From JL08 sp963765555 (GTDB lineage Bacteria; Pseudomonadota; Alphaproteobacteria; Rhodobacterales; Rhodobacteraceae): a stretch of DNA of 64,000 bases. The notes beneath the pieces are model-generated. The model was not told where the DNA came from. It did not search any database and was given only the letters and a program-made list of their open reading frames with translations. Below are positions 17,843 through 26,221 of this stretch, one piece after another. The position numbers were made by a program, and so were the translations under genes. Location of the stretch: NCBI GenBank assembly GCA_963765555.1, contig CAVXWX010000003.1:558001-622000 (forward strand). The letters run 5' to 3'. Each line of letters opens with the position of its first letter. The stretch's first letter is position 1.

Positions 17843-18652
17843 ATGGCCGAGACGCGGACAAAACTGGCAAGTGTCGACCCGGTATGGGATCGCATAACAA
17901 AAGAAGCACAGGACGCGGTGCACGACGAACCGCTGATGGGCGGTTTGATCCATGCTTGCATCCTGCATCACAAATCCATTCAAAAGGCGCTGTCCTACCG
18001 GTTTGCGGCCAAACTATCATCCAATGAAATGTCACAGGTGATCCTGCGCGAAATCGCGGATGATGCCTATGCGGATGCGCCCGATTTGGTGGCGGCGGCG
18101 CGCGCCGATCTGGTGGCGGTGTATGAACGCGATCCGGCCTGCCACCGGTTCTTGCAACCGATCCTGTTTTTCAAGGGGTATCAGGCGATGCAATCCTATC
18201 GGATCGGGCATTGGCTGTGGCAACATGGCAAACGCGATCTGGCCTATTTTGTGCAAATGCGCGTTTCTGAAATTTTCGGAATCGACATTCATCCGGCGGC
18301 CCAGATCGGGCGCGGGATCATGATTGACCACGCCCATTCGATCGTGATCGGTGAAACCGCCGTGGTCGGGGACAATGTATCGATGCTGCATTCGGTCACG
18401 TTGGGTGGCACCGGCAAGGAAGAGGAAGACCGCCATCCGAAAATCGGCAATGGCGTTCTGATCGGTGCAGGGGCCAAGGTGCTGGGTAATATCAAGATCG
18501 GCCATTGCAGCCGGATCGCCGCCGGTTCGGTCGTGCTGGAAGATGTGCCGCCCTGCAAGACTGTGGCCGGTATTCCCGCCAAGATCGTAGGCGAGGCGGG
18601 ATGTGACCAGCCGTCGGTTTCGATGGACCAGATGTTCGGGATAAAATCCTAA
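17843..18652 (+). CDS. cysE: Serine O-acetyltransferase (CysE)
   Basis: A 269-residue acetyltransferase that makes O-acetylserine for cysteine synthesis. The N-terminal helical domain ends at LFFKGYQAMQSYRIGHWLW. The left-handed beta-helix follows with hexapeptide repeats and IDIHPAAQIGRGIMIDHA, GETAVVGDNVSMLHSVTLGG and the late VAGIPAKIVG. ATG 17843 is preceded by AAAAAGGA at 9-bp spacing. The gene lies downstream of the GTA, which is a common neighbourhood in Rhodobacterales. A strong terminator follows at 18679. Confidence 0.95.
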   Translation: MAETRTKLASVDPVWDRITKEAQDAVHDEPLMGGLIHACILHHKSIQKALSYRFAAKLSSNEMSQVILREIADDAYADAPDLVAAARADLVAVYERDPACHRFLQPILFFKGYQAMQSYRIGHWLWQHGKRDLAYFVQMRVSEIFGIDIHPAAQIGRGIMIDHAHSIVIGETAVVGDNVSMLHSVTLGGTGKEEEDRHPKIGNGVLIGAGAKVLGNIKIGHCSRIAAGSVVLEDVPPCKTVAGIPAKIVGEAGCDQPSVSMDQMFGIKS

Positions 18653-18678
18653 GCGGACACGACCCAGATCAAATGCAA

Positions 18679-18709
18679 AAAGCGCAGCCAGTGGCTGCGC
18701 TTTGTGTTT
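18679..18709 (+). terminator. Terminator between convergent cysE and pdhC
   Basis: AAAGCGCAGCC and GGCTGCGCTTT pair perfectly over 11 bp around the loop AGT. The flanks are A-rich on the left and T-rich (GTGTTT) on the right. It lies 27 bases after the cysE stop and 27 before the pdhC stop, so it probably serves both strands. Confidence 0.85.
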
Positions 18710-18735
18710 CAGGTGTCTGCACGTAACACAGAAGA

Positions 18736-20047
18736 TCAGGCGAGCATGACCATCGGGTTTTCAAGATTGTCCACGATGGCCTGAAGCAACTGGGCCCCAA
18801 GCGCACCATCAATCACCCTGTGATCGACCGACAGGGTCACCGACATCACGGTGGCCACGGACAATTCGCCATCCGCGCCGACAACCGGCTTTTTCACGCC
18901 AGCCCCGACCGCAAGGATCGCGCCATGGGGCGGGTTGATCACCGCATCGAAATTGTCGATGCCGAACATGCCAAGGTTGGAAATGGCAAAGCTGCCGCCC
19001 TGATATTCATGCGGGGCCAGTTTACGGTCGCGCGCGCGGGCGGCCAGATCTTTCATCTCGGCAGACAGGGCCGAAAGGGATTTCATTTCGGAATCGCGCA
19101 GGACAGGCGTGAACAACCCGCCTTCGATGGCCACGGCAACGGCCACATCCGAGGGTTTCAGCTTCAGCATCCGGTCACCCGCCCAGACCGCGTTGGCATC
19201 GGGCACCGATTGCAACGCGAGGGCGCAGGCCTTGATGATGAAGTCATTGACCGACAGTTTCACGCCGCGCGATTCCAGATCCTTGTTCAACTGGCCTCGG
19301 AATTTCAGCAGTGCATCAAGCTTGATGTCACGGCGCAGATAGAAATGCGGGATCGACTGTTTGGCTTCGGTCAGGCGGGCGGCGATGGTTTTGCGCATCC
19401 CGTCCAAAGCAACCTCTTCATAGTCGCGATCCGCGTACATCTTGGCCACTGTATCGGCAGACGGGCCAGACGCCATGGCCGCCGGTGCAGCGGACGCTGC
19501 TGCCGGTGCCGCGGTGGCAGCGGCTGCGGGCTTGGCGGATGCGCTGGCACCTTCGACATCGGCTTTGATGATACGACCACGCGGGCCGGAGCCCGCTGAT
19601 GGCCGACAGGTCCAGCCCTTTGTCGGCAGCAATGCGCCGCGCAAGGGGCGAGGCAAAAAGGCGCGTACCGTCCGATGCGGCAGGGGCCGCAGGGGCCGGT
19701 GTTGCAGCGGTTGGCGCAGGCGCGCCGGATTGCTTGGGCGCTTCTTTTTCGGCGTCTTTGCTGTCAGCAGGGGCCGAGGTTGCACCGATGTCATCGGCAC
19801 TTTCCCCATCTTCCAGCAGCACGGCAATCGGGGTGTTGACCTTGACGCCTTCGCTGCCTTCCGCAACGAGGATCTTGCCAACAATCCCTTCGTCGACGGC
19901 TTCGAATTCCATCGTGGCCTTGTCGGTTTCGATCTCGGCCAGCAGATCACCGGAACTGACGGTATCGCCTTCCTTGACCAGCCATTTGGCCAATGTGCCT
20001 TCTTCCATGGTGGGGGACAGGGCGGGCATAAGAATTTCTGTGGGCAT
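18736..20047 (-). CDS. pdhC: PDH complex E2, dihydrolipoamide acetyltransferase (apparent +1 shift)
   Basis: Core of the pyruvate dehydrogenase complex. One lipoyl domain (residues 1-80) carries the lipoylated lysine in EIETDKATMEFEAVDEG. A proline/alanine linker follows, then the peripheral-subunit-binding domain (FASPLARRIAADKGLDLSAISG). The catalytic domain has the active-site SVDHRVIDGALGAQ. The frame breaks at 19591 after LSAISG. Removing one base continues into SGPRGRIIKADVEGA and gives 436 residues, normal for this family. The pdhB stop lies 13 bp upstream. Its lipoyl DNA is nearly the same as that at the start of pdhB. Confidence 0.93.
19803..20047 (-). repeat. Lipoyl-domain coding repeat, copy in pdhC
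   Basis: The first 245 bases of pdhC and of pdhB (21183-21430) encode nearly the same lipoyl domain, with long runs of identical bases including synonymous positions. This looks like a duplicated domain kept similar by recent copying or gene conversion. It is also a place where short-read assembly could collapse or swap sequence. Confidence 0.7.
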
Positions 20048-20059
20048 GTTGCGCGCTCC

Positions 20060-21430
20060 TTACCGGTAGGTGACTTGTTTGACGGCGGCGATCACTTCGT
20101 CTGTCGTGGTCAACGCGTGTTTTTCAAGATTGGCGGCATAGGGCATGGGAACATCCTTGCCGGTGCAATTGATTACGGGGGCATCCAGATAATCAAACGC
20201 CTGCTGCATGATCACCGAAGAAATGTAATTGCCGACCGATCCCTGGGGCCAGCCTTCCTCGACGGTGACGCAGCGGTTGGTTTTCATCACCGAATTCAGA
20301 ATGGTTGCAGTGTCCATCGGGCGCAGGGTGCGCAAATCGATGACTTCGGCGGAAATACCGTCTTCGGCCAGTTTGTCAGCCGCTTCCAGTGCATAGGTCA
20401 TGCCGATGCCAAAGCTGACAATGGTAACATCGCTGCCTTCGCGCCAGATGCGGGCCTTGCCGAAAGGCACGGTGAAATCATCCAGATCAGGCACATCAAA
20501 GGTGCGCCCGTAGAGAATTTCGTTTTCCAGAAACACAACGGGATTGTCATCGCGGATCGCGGTTTTCATCAGCCCTTTGGCGTCGGATGCGGAATAGGGC
20601 ATCACCACCTTGAGGCCGGGCACCTGCATGTACCAAGCAGCATAATCCTGGCTGTGTTGTGCGCCCACGCGCGCGGCGGCCCCGTTGGGGCCACGAAACA
20701 CCATCGGCGCGCCCATTTGCCCACCGGACATATACAGCGTTTTGGCGGCAGAGTTGATGATATGGTCAATCGCCTGCATGGCAAAGTTCCATGTCATGAA
20801 TTCCACAATCGGGCGCAGACCGGCAAAGGCAGCACCGGTGGCGATGCCGGCAAAGCCGTGTTCGGTGATCGGGGTGTCGATCACCCGTTTGGGTCCGAAT
20901 TCGTCCAGCATCCCTTGCGAGATTTTGTAAGCGCCCTGATATTCGGCCACTTCTTCACCCATCAGGAACACTTCTTCGTTGCGGCGCATTTCTTCGGCCA
21001 TGCCGTCCCGCAATGCTTCGCGCACGGTTTGCGTTTTCATCTTGGTGCCTTCGGGCCAATCCGGTGTCAGATCAGCGGCGGGCGCAGCAGGGGCCGCGGC
21101 TTTGGCCGGGGCAGGGGTTGCGGGGGTTTCTGCCGCCTTTGGGCTTTCTGCGGCAGGCGCGCTGTCGGGCACAGCCGAGGCATCCTCGCCCTCTTCCAGC
21201 AACACGGCGATGGCGGTGTTCACCTTTACGCCTTCGCTGCCTTCTGCGATCAGGATCTTGCCGATCACGCCTTCGTCGACGGCTTCGAATTCCATCGTGG
21301 CCTTGTCGGTTTCAATCTCGGCCAGAATATCGCCGGAATTGACGGTATCGCCTTCTTTGACCAGCCATTTGGCCAATGTGCCTTCTTCCATAGTCGGTGA
21401 AAGGGCGGGCATCAGAATTTCGGTTGCCAT
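20060..21430 (-). CDS. pdhB: PDH complex E1 beta subunit with N-terminal lipoyl domain
   Basis: A 456-residue E1-beta subunit. Residues 1-80 are a lipoyl domain with the acceptor lysine in EIETDKATME, and a Pro/Ala-rich linker follows to about residue 120. The transketolase-like domain follows, with MGEEVAEYQGAYKISQG, ITEHGFAGIATGAAFAG, and the C-terminal VEEGWPQGSVGNYI. The fused lipoyl domain is typical of alphaproteobacterial PDH. ATG 21430 lies 2 bp after the VOC gene stop; longer upstream frames have no support. It is intact and pairs with pdhA and pdhC in the same operon. Confidence 0.95.
   Translation of the reverse strand: MATEILMPALSPTMEEGTLAKWLVKEGDTVNSGDILAEIETDKATMEFEAVDEGVIGKILIAEGSEGVKVNTAIAVLLEEGEDASAVPDSAPAAESPKAAETPATPAPAKAAAPAAPAADLTPDWPEGTKMKTQTVREALRDGMAEEMRRNEEVFLMGEEVAEYQGAYKISQGMLDEFGPKRVIDTPITEHGFAGIATGAAFAGLRPIVEFMTWNFAMQAIDHIINSAAKTLYMSGGQMGAPMVFRGPNGAAARVGAQHSQDYAAWYMQVPGLKVVMPYSASDAKGLMKTAIRDDNPVVFLENEILYGRTFDVPDLDDFTVPFGKARIWREGSDVTIVSFGIGMTYALEAADKLAEDGISAEVIDLRTLRPMDTATILNSVMKTNRCVTVEEGWPQGSVGNYISSVIMQQAFDYLDAPVINCTGKDVPMPYAANLEKHALTTTDEVIAAVKQVTYR
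21183..21430 (-). repeat. Lipoyl-domain coding repeat, copy in pdhB
   Basis: Partner of the repeat at 19803-20047. The 3' part of both copies on the plus strand (the gene starts) shares long identical stretches. Confidence 0.7.
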
Positions 21431-21432
21431 GT

Positions 21433-21819
21433 TTATTCTCCTTCGGTCGGGGTGATCATCCCGACGACATTTCCCTGACCATCCTCGACATAGGCACAGC
21501 GGCCAATACCGGGAAAATCTGTTGGTGGCAGCGCCTCGGCACCGCCGTTTGCCAGCGCCCAGGCATAGGTTGCGTCGCAATCATCGACATCAAATGTCAT
21601 GGTGCCGCCACGCATGGCGGACCCTGCCGGATGCGCAGTGTCCGGTCTGGTCAACACACCAACGCTACAGCCTTTGTCCATGCCGATATCGCGCCCTTCG
21701 GCCAGATGATATTGTACATCTTCACCGCCCGGCATCTGCGTGAACGTCCAGCCGAACAGACCGCCGTAATAAGCCTTGGCTGCGTCAACATCCGCGACAT
21801 GGATTTCAAAATGCGGCAT
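21433..21819 (-). CDS. VOC-family (glyoxalase-like) protein inside the pdh operon
   Basis: A 128-residue protein with the vicinal oxygen chelate layout. It begins MPHFEIHVADVDAAKAYYGGLFGWTF, the first beta-alpha-beta-beta-beta unit, and ends with a second unit containing CAYVEDGQGNVVGMITP. Possible metal ligands are the His in the first strand and the Glu in the last unit. The substrate cannot be deduced. It sits between pdhA and pdhB with spacings of 3 and 2 bp, so it is translated from the pdh mRNA. A role in removing a reactive aldehyde linked to pyruvate metabolism would be a guess. Confidence 0.85.
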   Translation of the reverse strand: MPHFEIHVADVDAAKAYYGGLFGWTFTQMPGGEDVQYHLAEGRDIGMDKGCSVGVLTRPDTAHPAGSAMRGGTMTFDVDDCDATYAWALANGGAEALPPTDFPGIGRCAYVEDGQGNVVGMITPTEGE

Positions 21820-21822
21820 TGC

Positions 21823-22818
21823 TCAGGCCTCGGCGTAGATATCTGTCCAGAGCTCGTCCAGATCAGGCTCGGGGCTGGTTTTCGCGAATTCGGCCGAGGC
21901 GTTGACCACTGCCTTGATGTCCTTGTCGATCGCCTTCAGATCGTCTTCGGTGGCGTGTTTGCCGGTCAGCAGCAATTCGCGCACCTGTTCGATGGGGTCG
22001 CGTTCGTCACGCATTTTCTGCACCTCTTCACGGGTGCGGTATTTCGCCGGATCCGACATCGAATGGCCGCGATAGCGATAGGTCTTGATTTCAAGAATAT
22101 AAGGGCCTTTGCCCGCGCGGCAGTGGGCCACAGCCTTTTCGCCGGCTTCCTTGACGGCAAGAACGTCCATGCCATCCACCATATCGCCCGGAATGCCGAA
22201 CGCTTCACCACGGTGATAAATGTCGGGCGAGGACGTCGAGCGTTGCTGCGATGTGCCCATGGCGTATTGGTTGTTTTCGATCACGAACACCACCGGCAGT
22301 TCCCAAAGGGCGGCCATGTTGAAGGTTTCGTAAACCTGCCCCTGATTGGCCGCGCCGTCGCCGAAATAGGTGAACGTCACATTGTCGGTGCCGCGATATT
22401 TGTCGGCAAAGGCAATGCCCGCGCCCAGCGGAACATTCGCGCCGACAATGCCGTGGCCGCCGTAAAAGCGTTTTTCCTTGCTGAACATGTGCATCGACCC
22501 GCCCTTGCCCTTGGAATAGCCGTCAATACGCCCTGTCAATTCGGCCATCACACCGTTCGGGTCCATCCCGCAGGCAAGCATATGACCGTGATCGCGATAG
22601 GTTGTGATACGGCTGTCGCCTTCCTTTGCGGTGGCTTCCAGCCCGACAACAACCGCCTCTTGTCCGATGTACAAATGGCAGAATCCGCCGATCAAACCCA
22701 TGCCGTATAACTGGCCGGCCTTTTCTTCGAATCGCCGGATCAACAGCATATCCTTGTAAAAGGTTTTGAGTTCCTCGGTGGAAACGTTTGGTTTCTTTGT
22801 TGTTTTTCGGGCGGCCAT
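21823..22818 (-). CDS. pdhA: PDH complex E1 alpha subunit
   Basis: A 331-residue thiamine diphosphate-dependent decarboxylase subunit. The ThDP-binding motif runs from FGDGAANQGQVYETF to a VIENN end, and the phosphorylation-loop equivalent is YRYRGHSMSDPAKYR. The first gene of the operon pdhA-VOC-pdhB-pdhC. ATG 22818 (MAARKTTKK) is preceded by AGGGAG. The palindrome at 22846-22863, just 27 bp before the start, is probably the operator. Confidence 0.95.
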   Translation of the reverse strand: MAARKTTKKPNVSTEELKTFYKDMLLIRRFEEKAGQLYGMGLIGGFCHLYIGQEAVVVGLEATAKEGDSRITTYRDHGHMLACGMDPNGVMAELTGRIDGYSKGKGGSMHMFSKEKRFYGGHGIVGANVPLGAGIAFADKYRGTDNVTFTYFGDGAANQGQVYETFNMAALWELPVVFVIENNQYAMGTSQQRSTSSPDIYHRGEAFGIPGDMVDGMDVLAVKEAGEKAVAHCRAGKGPYILEIKTYRYRGHSMSDPAKYRTREEVQKMRDERDPIEQVRELLLTGKHATEDDLKAIDKDIKAVVNASAEFAKTSPEPDLDELWTDIYAEA

Positions 22819-22845
22819 GGCTGCGCACTCCCTTATCTGCACAAA

Positions 22846-22863
22846 TAGTTTAGCGTTAAACTA
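22846..22863. promoter_or_regulatory. Palindromic operator before pdhA, shared with lpd
   Basis: TAGTTTAGCGTTAAACTA: arms TAGTTTA and TAAACTA around four bases. The same arms and spacing occur at 36976-36993 before the lpd gene. Both genes encode parts of the pyruvate dehydrogenase complex. The regulator is not known from the sequence. Confidence 0.75.
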
Positions 22864-22945
22864 TCTAATAACGGATTCAGGAATAAGACGCGAGTGCCAA
22901 TATGACGCGCCGTCACTTCATCGCATGAAAAGGGCGGCGCGTGCC

Positions 22946-23245
22946 TTAGCGGATCACGATTTCATCGGGGCGCAACAGGCCCAGAACAGACCGCGCCTGT
23001 TCATCCAGAAGATCAAGATCAAGATAGGTATCAGACAGGCGCAAGGTCAGGTTTTCCATCCGCGCGACTTCCAGTTGCAATTTCGCCAGTTCGACCTTGA
23101 GATGATCCGCCTCGGCCACGATTTCGGCGCGCCGGAACAGCCCGAAATCGCCCTGCACGGCGGCAAAGGTGAAATAGATGCACAAGGCAAACGAGATTGC
23201 AAAAAAGATAAGAACGCCAAGGGCGGGGCGGGATGCGCGTGTCAC
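22946..23245 (-). CDS. ftsB: FtsB/DivIC-type septum formation initiator protein
   Basis: A 99-residue single-pass membrane protein of the divisome. A short cytoplasmic tail is followed by a membrane helix (ALGVLIFFAISFALCIYFTF) and a periplasmic coiled coil (AEADHLKVELAKLQLEVARMENL) ending in the conserved DLLDEQARSVLGL segment and PDEIVI. It partners with FtsL and FtsQ in septal peptidoglycan synthesis. Position upstream of pdhA is the common arrangement in Rhodobacterales. Its stop is 127 bp from the pdhA start. Confidence 0.85.
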   Translation of the reverse strand: MTRASRPALGVLIFFAISFALCIYFTFAAVQGDFGLFRRAEIVAEADHLKVELAKLQLEVARMENLTLRLSDTYLDLDLLDEQARSVLGLLRPDEIVIR

Positions 23246-23330
23246 TGAATATACTGCCTTAAAAACGTCTCTTGCCGGACGGTAGACACACTATGGCACA
23301 GGCGATTCGTCTTGTGAATCCCCTAATTGT

Positions 23331-23357
23331 CAAAAAATTAAGACAAGCAAAGGCTTG
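23331..23357 (-). terminator. Terminator after fba
   Basis: On the minus strand CAAGC and GCTTG form a stem around a 4-base loop, followed by a T-rich run (TCTTAATTTTTT). It lies about 30 bases after the fba stop. Confidence 0.6.
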
Positions 23358-23387
23358 CCGTGTTTTTCGGATCGATCGCGCCGCGTT

Positions 23388-24281
23388 TCAGCCGGCGACA
23401 GAGGCATCGTAGATGCTTTGGATTGTCGCCTTCAGTGTCTCGTTGAATTCACTGTCGCTTTGCTGGGCCGACAGGCCTTCGGTCAGGGCGCGTGAAAAGC
23501 TGGCGATGACACCGGTGTTCTGCGCCAGACGTGCGTTTGCCTCTTGCCGCGAATATCCCCCCGAAAGCGCGACAACCCGCAACACGCGGGGATGGTCGAC
23601 AAGCGGTTTGTAAAGGTTTGCTTCCTCGGGCAGCGTCAGCTTCAGCATCACGGTTGCCCCGTCGGGCAGGGCATCCAGCTGCGCCAGTATCTCGTCCCGC
23701 AGGATGGTTTCGGCGGCGGCCTTGTCGGAAATGGAAATGGTCACTTCGGGTTCGATGATCGGCACCAGACCATGCGCAATGATCTGTTTGCCGACATCGA
23801 ACTGTTGGGCCACGATGGCACGGATGCCCGAAGGCGAAGCGGCATCGATCACAGATCGCATCTTGGTGCCGAAAATACCGCCCTTGGCGGCACGCGCCAG
23901 CAGCGCATCCAAATCGGGCATCGGTTTCATAAGGCGCACGCCGTCGGCTTCATCCATCAGGCCCTTGTCGACCTTCAGAAACGGCACGACCCCACGATCC
24001 TGCCACAGATAGTGGGCGGTGGGTTTGCCGCCCATGTCGCGATCCATCGTGTTTTCAAACAGGATCGCGCCAACAACCCTGTCGCCGGTAAAGGCGGGCG
24101 CGTTGACAATCCGCGCGCGCATGTCGTGGATCAGGCCGTACATTTCTTCGTCGCCCGTATAGGCATCTTCGCCAATTCCATAAAGCGCCAGCGCCTTCGG
24201 GGTTGATCCGCCGCTTTGGTCCAGTGCTGCGATAAAGCCTTTGCCGCTGCGGATCTGGTCTGTCTGTTTCTGGTCTGGCAT
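23388..24281 (-). CDS. fda: Fructose-bisphosphate aldolase, class I
   Basis: A 297-residue class I (Schiff-base) aldolase of the bacterial type. Features are SGKGFIAALDQSGGSTPKAL near the start, DRGVVPFLKVDKGL, GIFGTKMRSVI and IIEPEVTI; the lysines in LKVDKG and in VMLKLTLPEE are the candidates for the catalytic Schiff-base site. The start MPDQKQTDQIRSG at 24281 fits the family; the frame is open further upstream but crosses the regulatory site at 24363. It cleaves or forms fructose 1,6-bisphosphate and lies 119 bp downstream of pgk. Confidence 0.9.
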   Translation of the reverse strand: MPDQKQTDQIRSGKGFIAALDQSGGSTPKALALYGIGEDAYTGDEEMYGLIHDMRARIVNAPAFTGDRVVGAILFENTMDRDMGGKPTAHYLWQDRGVVPFLKVDKGLMDEADGVRLMKPMPDLDALLARAAKGGIFGTKMRSVIDAASPSGIRAIVAQQFDVGKQIIAHGLVPIIEPEVTISISDKAAAETILRDEILAQLDALPDGATVMLKLTLPEEANLYKPLVDHPRVLRVVALSGGYSRQEANARLAQNTGVIASFSRALTEGLSAQQSDSEFNETLKATIQSIYDASVAG

Positions 24282-24362
24282 GTCTGACGTTACCCAATAC
24301 GAATAAATGAAATGTTCCGGTTGGAGCCATTCAATAGGCAGTTGCGCGCGGCGTTGCAATTC

Positions 24363-24376
24363 AGTTAGCGCGAACA
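24363..24376. promoter_or_regulatory. CceR-like palindrome upstream of fba
   Basis: AGTTAGCGCGAACA matches TGTTAGCGCTAACA, the palindrome I recall for the central-carbon regulator CceR of Rhodobacter, at 12 of 14 positions. It lies between pgk and fba, 82 bp before the fba start. Similar sites stand before gap (60927-60970). The name of the regulator is from memory; the shared motif is seen directly. Confidence 0.5.
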
Positions 24377-24400
24377 CAGTGTTGACGCGTGCGGTGGTCG

Positions 24401-25591
24401 CTAATCCTTCAGCACGGCAACACCGGGCAGGGTTTTGCCTTCCATCCATTCCAGAAACGCACCGCCCGCGGACGAGATATAGGTGAAATCGCCCGCCACG
24501 CCTGCCTGGTTCAGGGCGGCCACCGTATCGCCACCGCCCGCCACCGAAACCAGTTTGCCCGCGCGGGTCAGATCGGCGGCGGCCTTTGCGGCCGCGTTGG
24601 TTGCGGCATCAAACGGGGTTATTTCAAACGCGCCCATCGGGCCATTCCAGATCAGGGTACGGGCCTGTTCGAATGTGGCCGCAATCAGGGCCACGGTCTC
24701 TGGCCCCGCATCCAGGATCATCGCATCGGCGGGGCAGGCATCGGCGGGTACGGTTTCGTGCGGTGCATTGGCGGCAAATTCACGCGCCACAACAACATCG
24801 ACCGGCAGGATGATCCGGCATCCCGACGCCTTGGCGCTGTCCAATATGGCGCGCGCGGTGTCGGTCATATCGCGTTCCGCCAGCGATGTGCCGATTTCCT
24901 TGCCTTGCGCGGCCAGAAAGGTGTTGGCCATGCCACCCCCGATGATCAGGTGATCGACCTTGGTTGTCAGGTTGCCCAAAAGGTCCAGCTTGGTTGACAC
25001 TTTCGCGCCGCCCACCACAGCCACAAGCGGGCGTTCGGGCTGGCCAAGTGCGGCATCCAGCGCCTGCAATTCGGCCTGCATCAACCGGCCCGCGCAGGCG
25101 GGCAACAGCCGCGCGACGCCTTCGGTTGACGCATGCGCACGGTGCGCGGTTGAAAACGCATCGTTACAATAGACATCCCCCAGCCGCGCCATTTCCGCGG
25201 CCAGGTCGGGATCATTTTTGGTTTCGCCATCATAAAAGCGGGTGTTTTCCAGAAGCAGGATCTGGCCATCGGGCAGGGCGGCCACGGCCGCTTCGGCGGC
25301 AGGGCCACGGCAGTCGGCGACAAACAGGACAGGCACGCCAAACGCGGTTTCCAGCGCAGGCACCAGTTGTTGCAGGGACAGGGCCGGATCGGGCACCCCT
25401 TTGGGGCGTCCGAAATGCGACATCAGAACGGGTTTGCCGCCAGCCTTCAAGACATCGCGCACAGACGGGACAAGCCGGCGGATTCGCGTGTCATCCGTCA
25501 CCACGCCGTTTTCAAAGGGTACATTCAGATCGACGCGCATCAGCACCCGTTTGCCACCCAGTTCCATGTCGTCCAGTGTTTTCCAGCTCAT
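24401..25591 (-). CDS. pgk: Phosphoglycerate kinase
   Basis: A 396-residue enzyme of glycolysis and the Calvin cycle. The N-terminal domain has RVLMRVDLNVPFENG and VLMSHFGRPKG, the hinge VAVVGGAKVSTKLDLL, and the nucleotide-binding domain NGPMGAFEITPF and VSVAGGGDTVAALNQAG. ATG 25591 has GGAGATC seven bases upstream. It is divergent from the cyclophilin gene and precedes fba on the same strand. Confidence 0.96.
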   Translation of the reverse strand: MSWKTLDDMELGGKRVLMRVDLNVPFENGVVTDDTRIRRLVPSVRDVLKAGGKPVLMSHFGRPKGVPDPALSLQQLVPALETAFGVPVLFVADCRGPAAEAAVAALPDGQILLLENTRFYDGETKNDPDLAAEMARLGDVYCNDAFSTAHRAHASTEGVARLLPACAGRLMQAELQALDAALGQPERPLVAVVGGAKVSTKLDLLGNLTTKVDHLIIGGGMANTFLAAQGKEIGTSLAERDMTDTARAILDSAKASGCRIILPVDVVVAREFAANAPHETVPADACPADAMILDAGPETVALIAATFEQARTLIWNGPMGAFEITPFDAATNAAAKAAADLTRAGKLVSVAGGGDTVAALNQAGVAGDFTYISSAGGAFLEWMEGKTLPGVAVLKD

Positions 25592-25714
25592 GTCCGATCT
25601 CCGATCCTGTTGGTGGCTGGTTTTTGCGGCATTTGCCCAGTTCGTCAATGGGACACTTGGCAATTGCGCCCGCGCGGCATAGGTAAATGCCAAACCCAAG
25701 AACAGGAGCGCCCG

Positions 25715-26221
25715 ATGGCCGAGATCAAAGACCCCGAAAACACAATTCTGATGGAACTGAAGAACGGAACCGTCACAATCGAACTGCTGCCCGATGTGGC
25801 CCCCAAACATGCCGAGCGTATGAAGGAACTGGCGCGCAGCGGGGCCTATGACAACGTGTGTTTCCACCGTGTGATCGACGGGTTCATGGCGCAAACCGGT
25901 GATGTGGCCAACGGCAACATGGAATCCGGCTTCAATCTGCGCTCTGCCGGAACCGGCGGATCCGATCTGCCCAACCTGCCAGCCGAATTTTCCAAACTGC
26001 CCCATGATCGCGGCACCTTGGGTGCGGCGCGCTCTGCCAATCCTGACAGCGCCAACAGCCAGTTCTTTATCAATTTCAAGGACAACCATTTCCTGAACGG
26101 ACAATACACTGTCTATGGCCGCGTGATCTCGGGGATGGAACACGTCGATGCCATCGTCAAAGGCGAACCGCCCGCAAATCCGGACCGGATGGTCAGCGTC
26201 AAGGTAGCATCCGATGCGTAA
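25715..26221 (+). CDS. ppiB: Cytoplasmic cyclophilin-type peptidyl-prolyl isomerase
   Basis: A 168-residue cyclophilin with the catalytic arginine in FHRVIDGFMAQTGD and the binding-pocket motif SANSQFFINFKDN. It has no signal peptide. AGGAG stands 7 bases before ATG 25715. Its 3' end overlaps the next cyclophilin gene by 8 bp, so the pair is co-translated, one for the cytoplasm and one for the envelope. Confidence 0.92.
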   Translation: MAEIKDPENTILMELKNGTVTIELLPDVAPKHAERMKELARSGAYDNVCFHRVIDGFMAQTGDVANGNMESGFNLRSAGTGGSDLPNLPAEFSKLPHDRGTLGAARSANPDSANSQFFINFKDNHFLNGQYTVYGRVISGMEHVDAIVKGEPPANPDRMVSVKVASDA

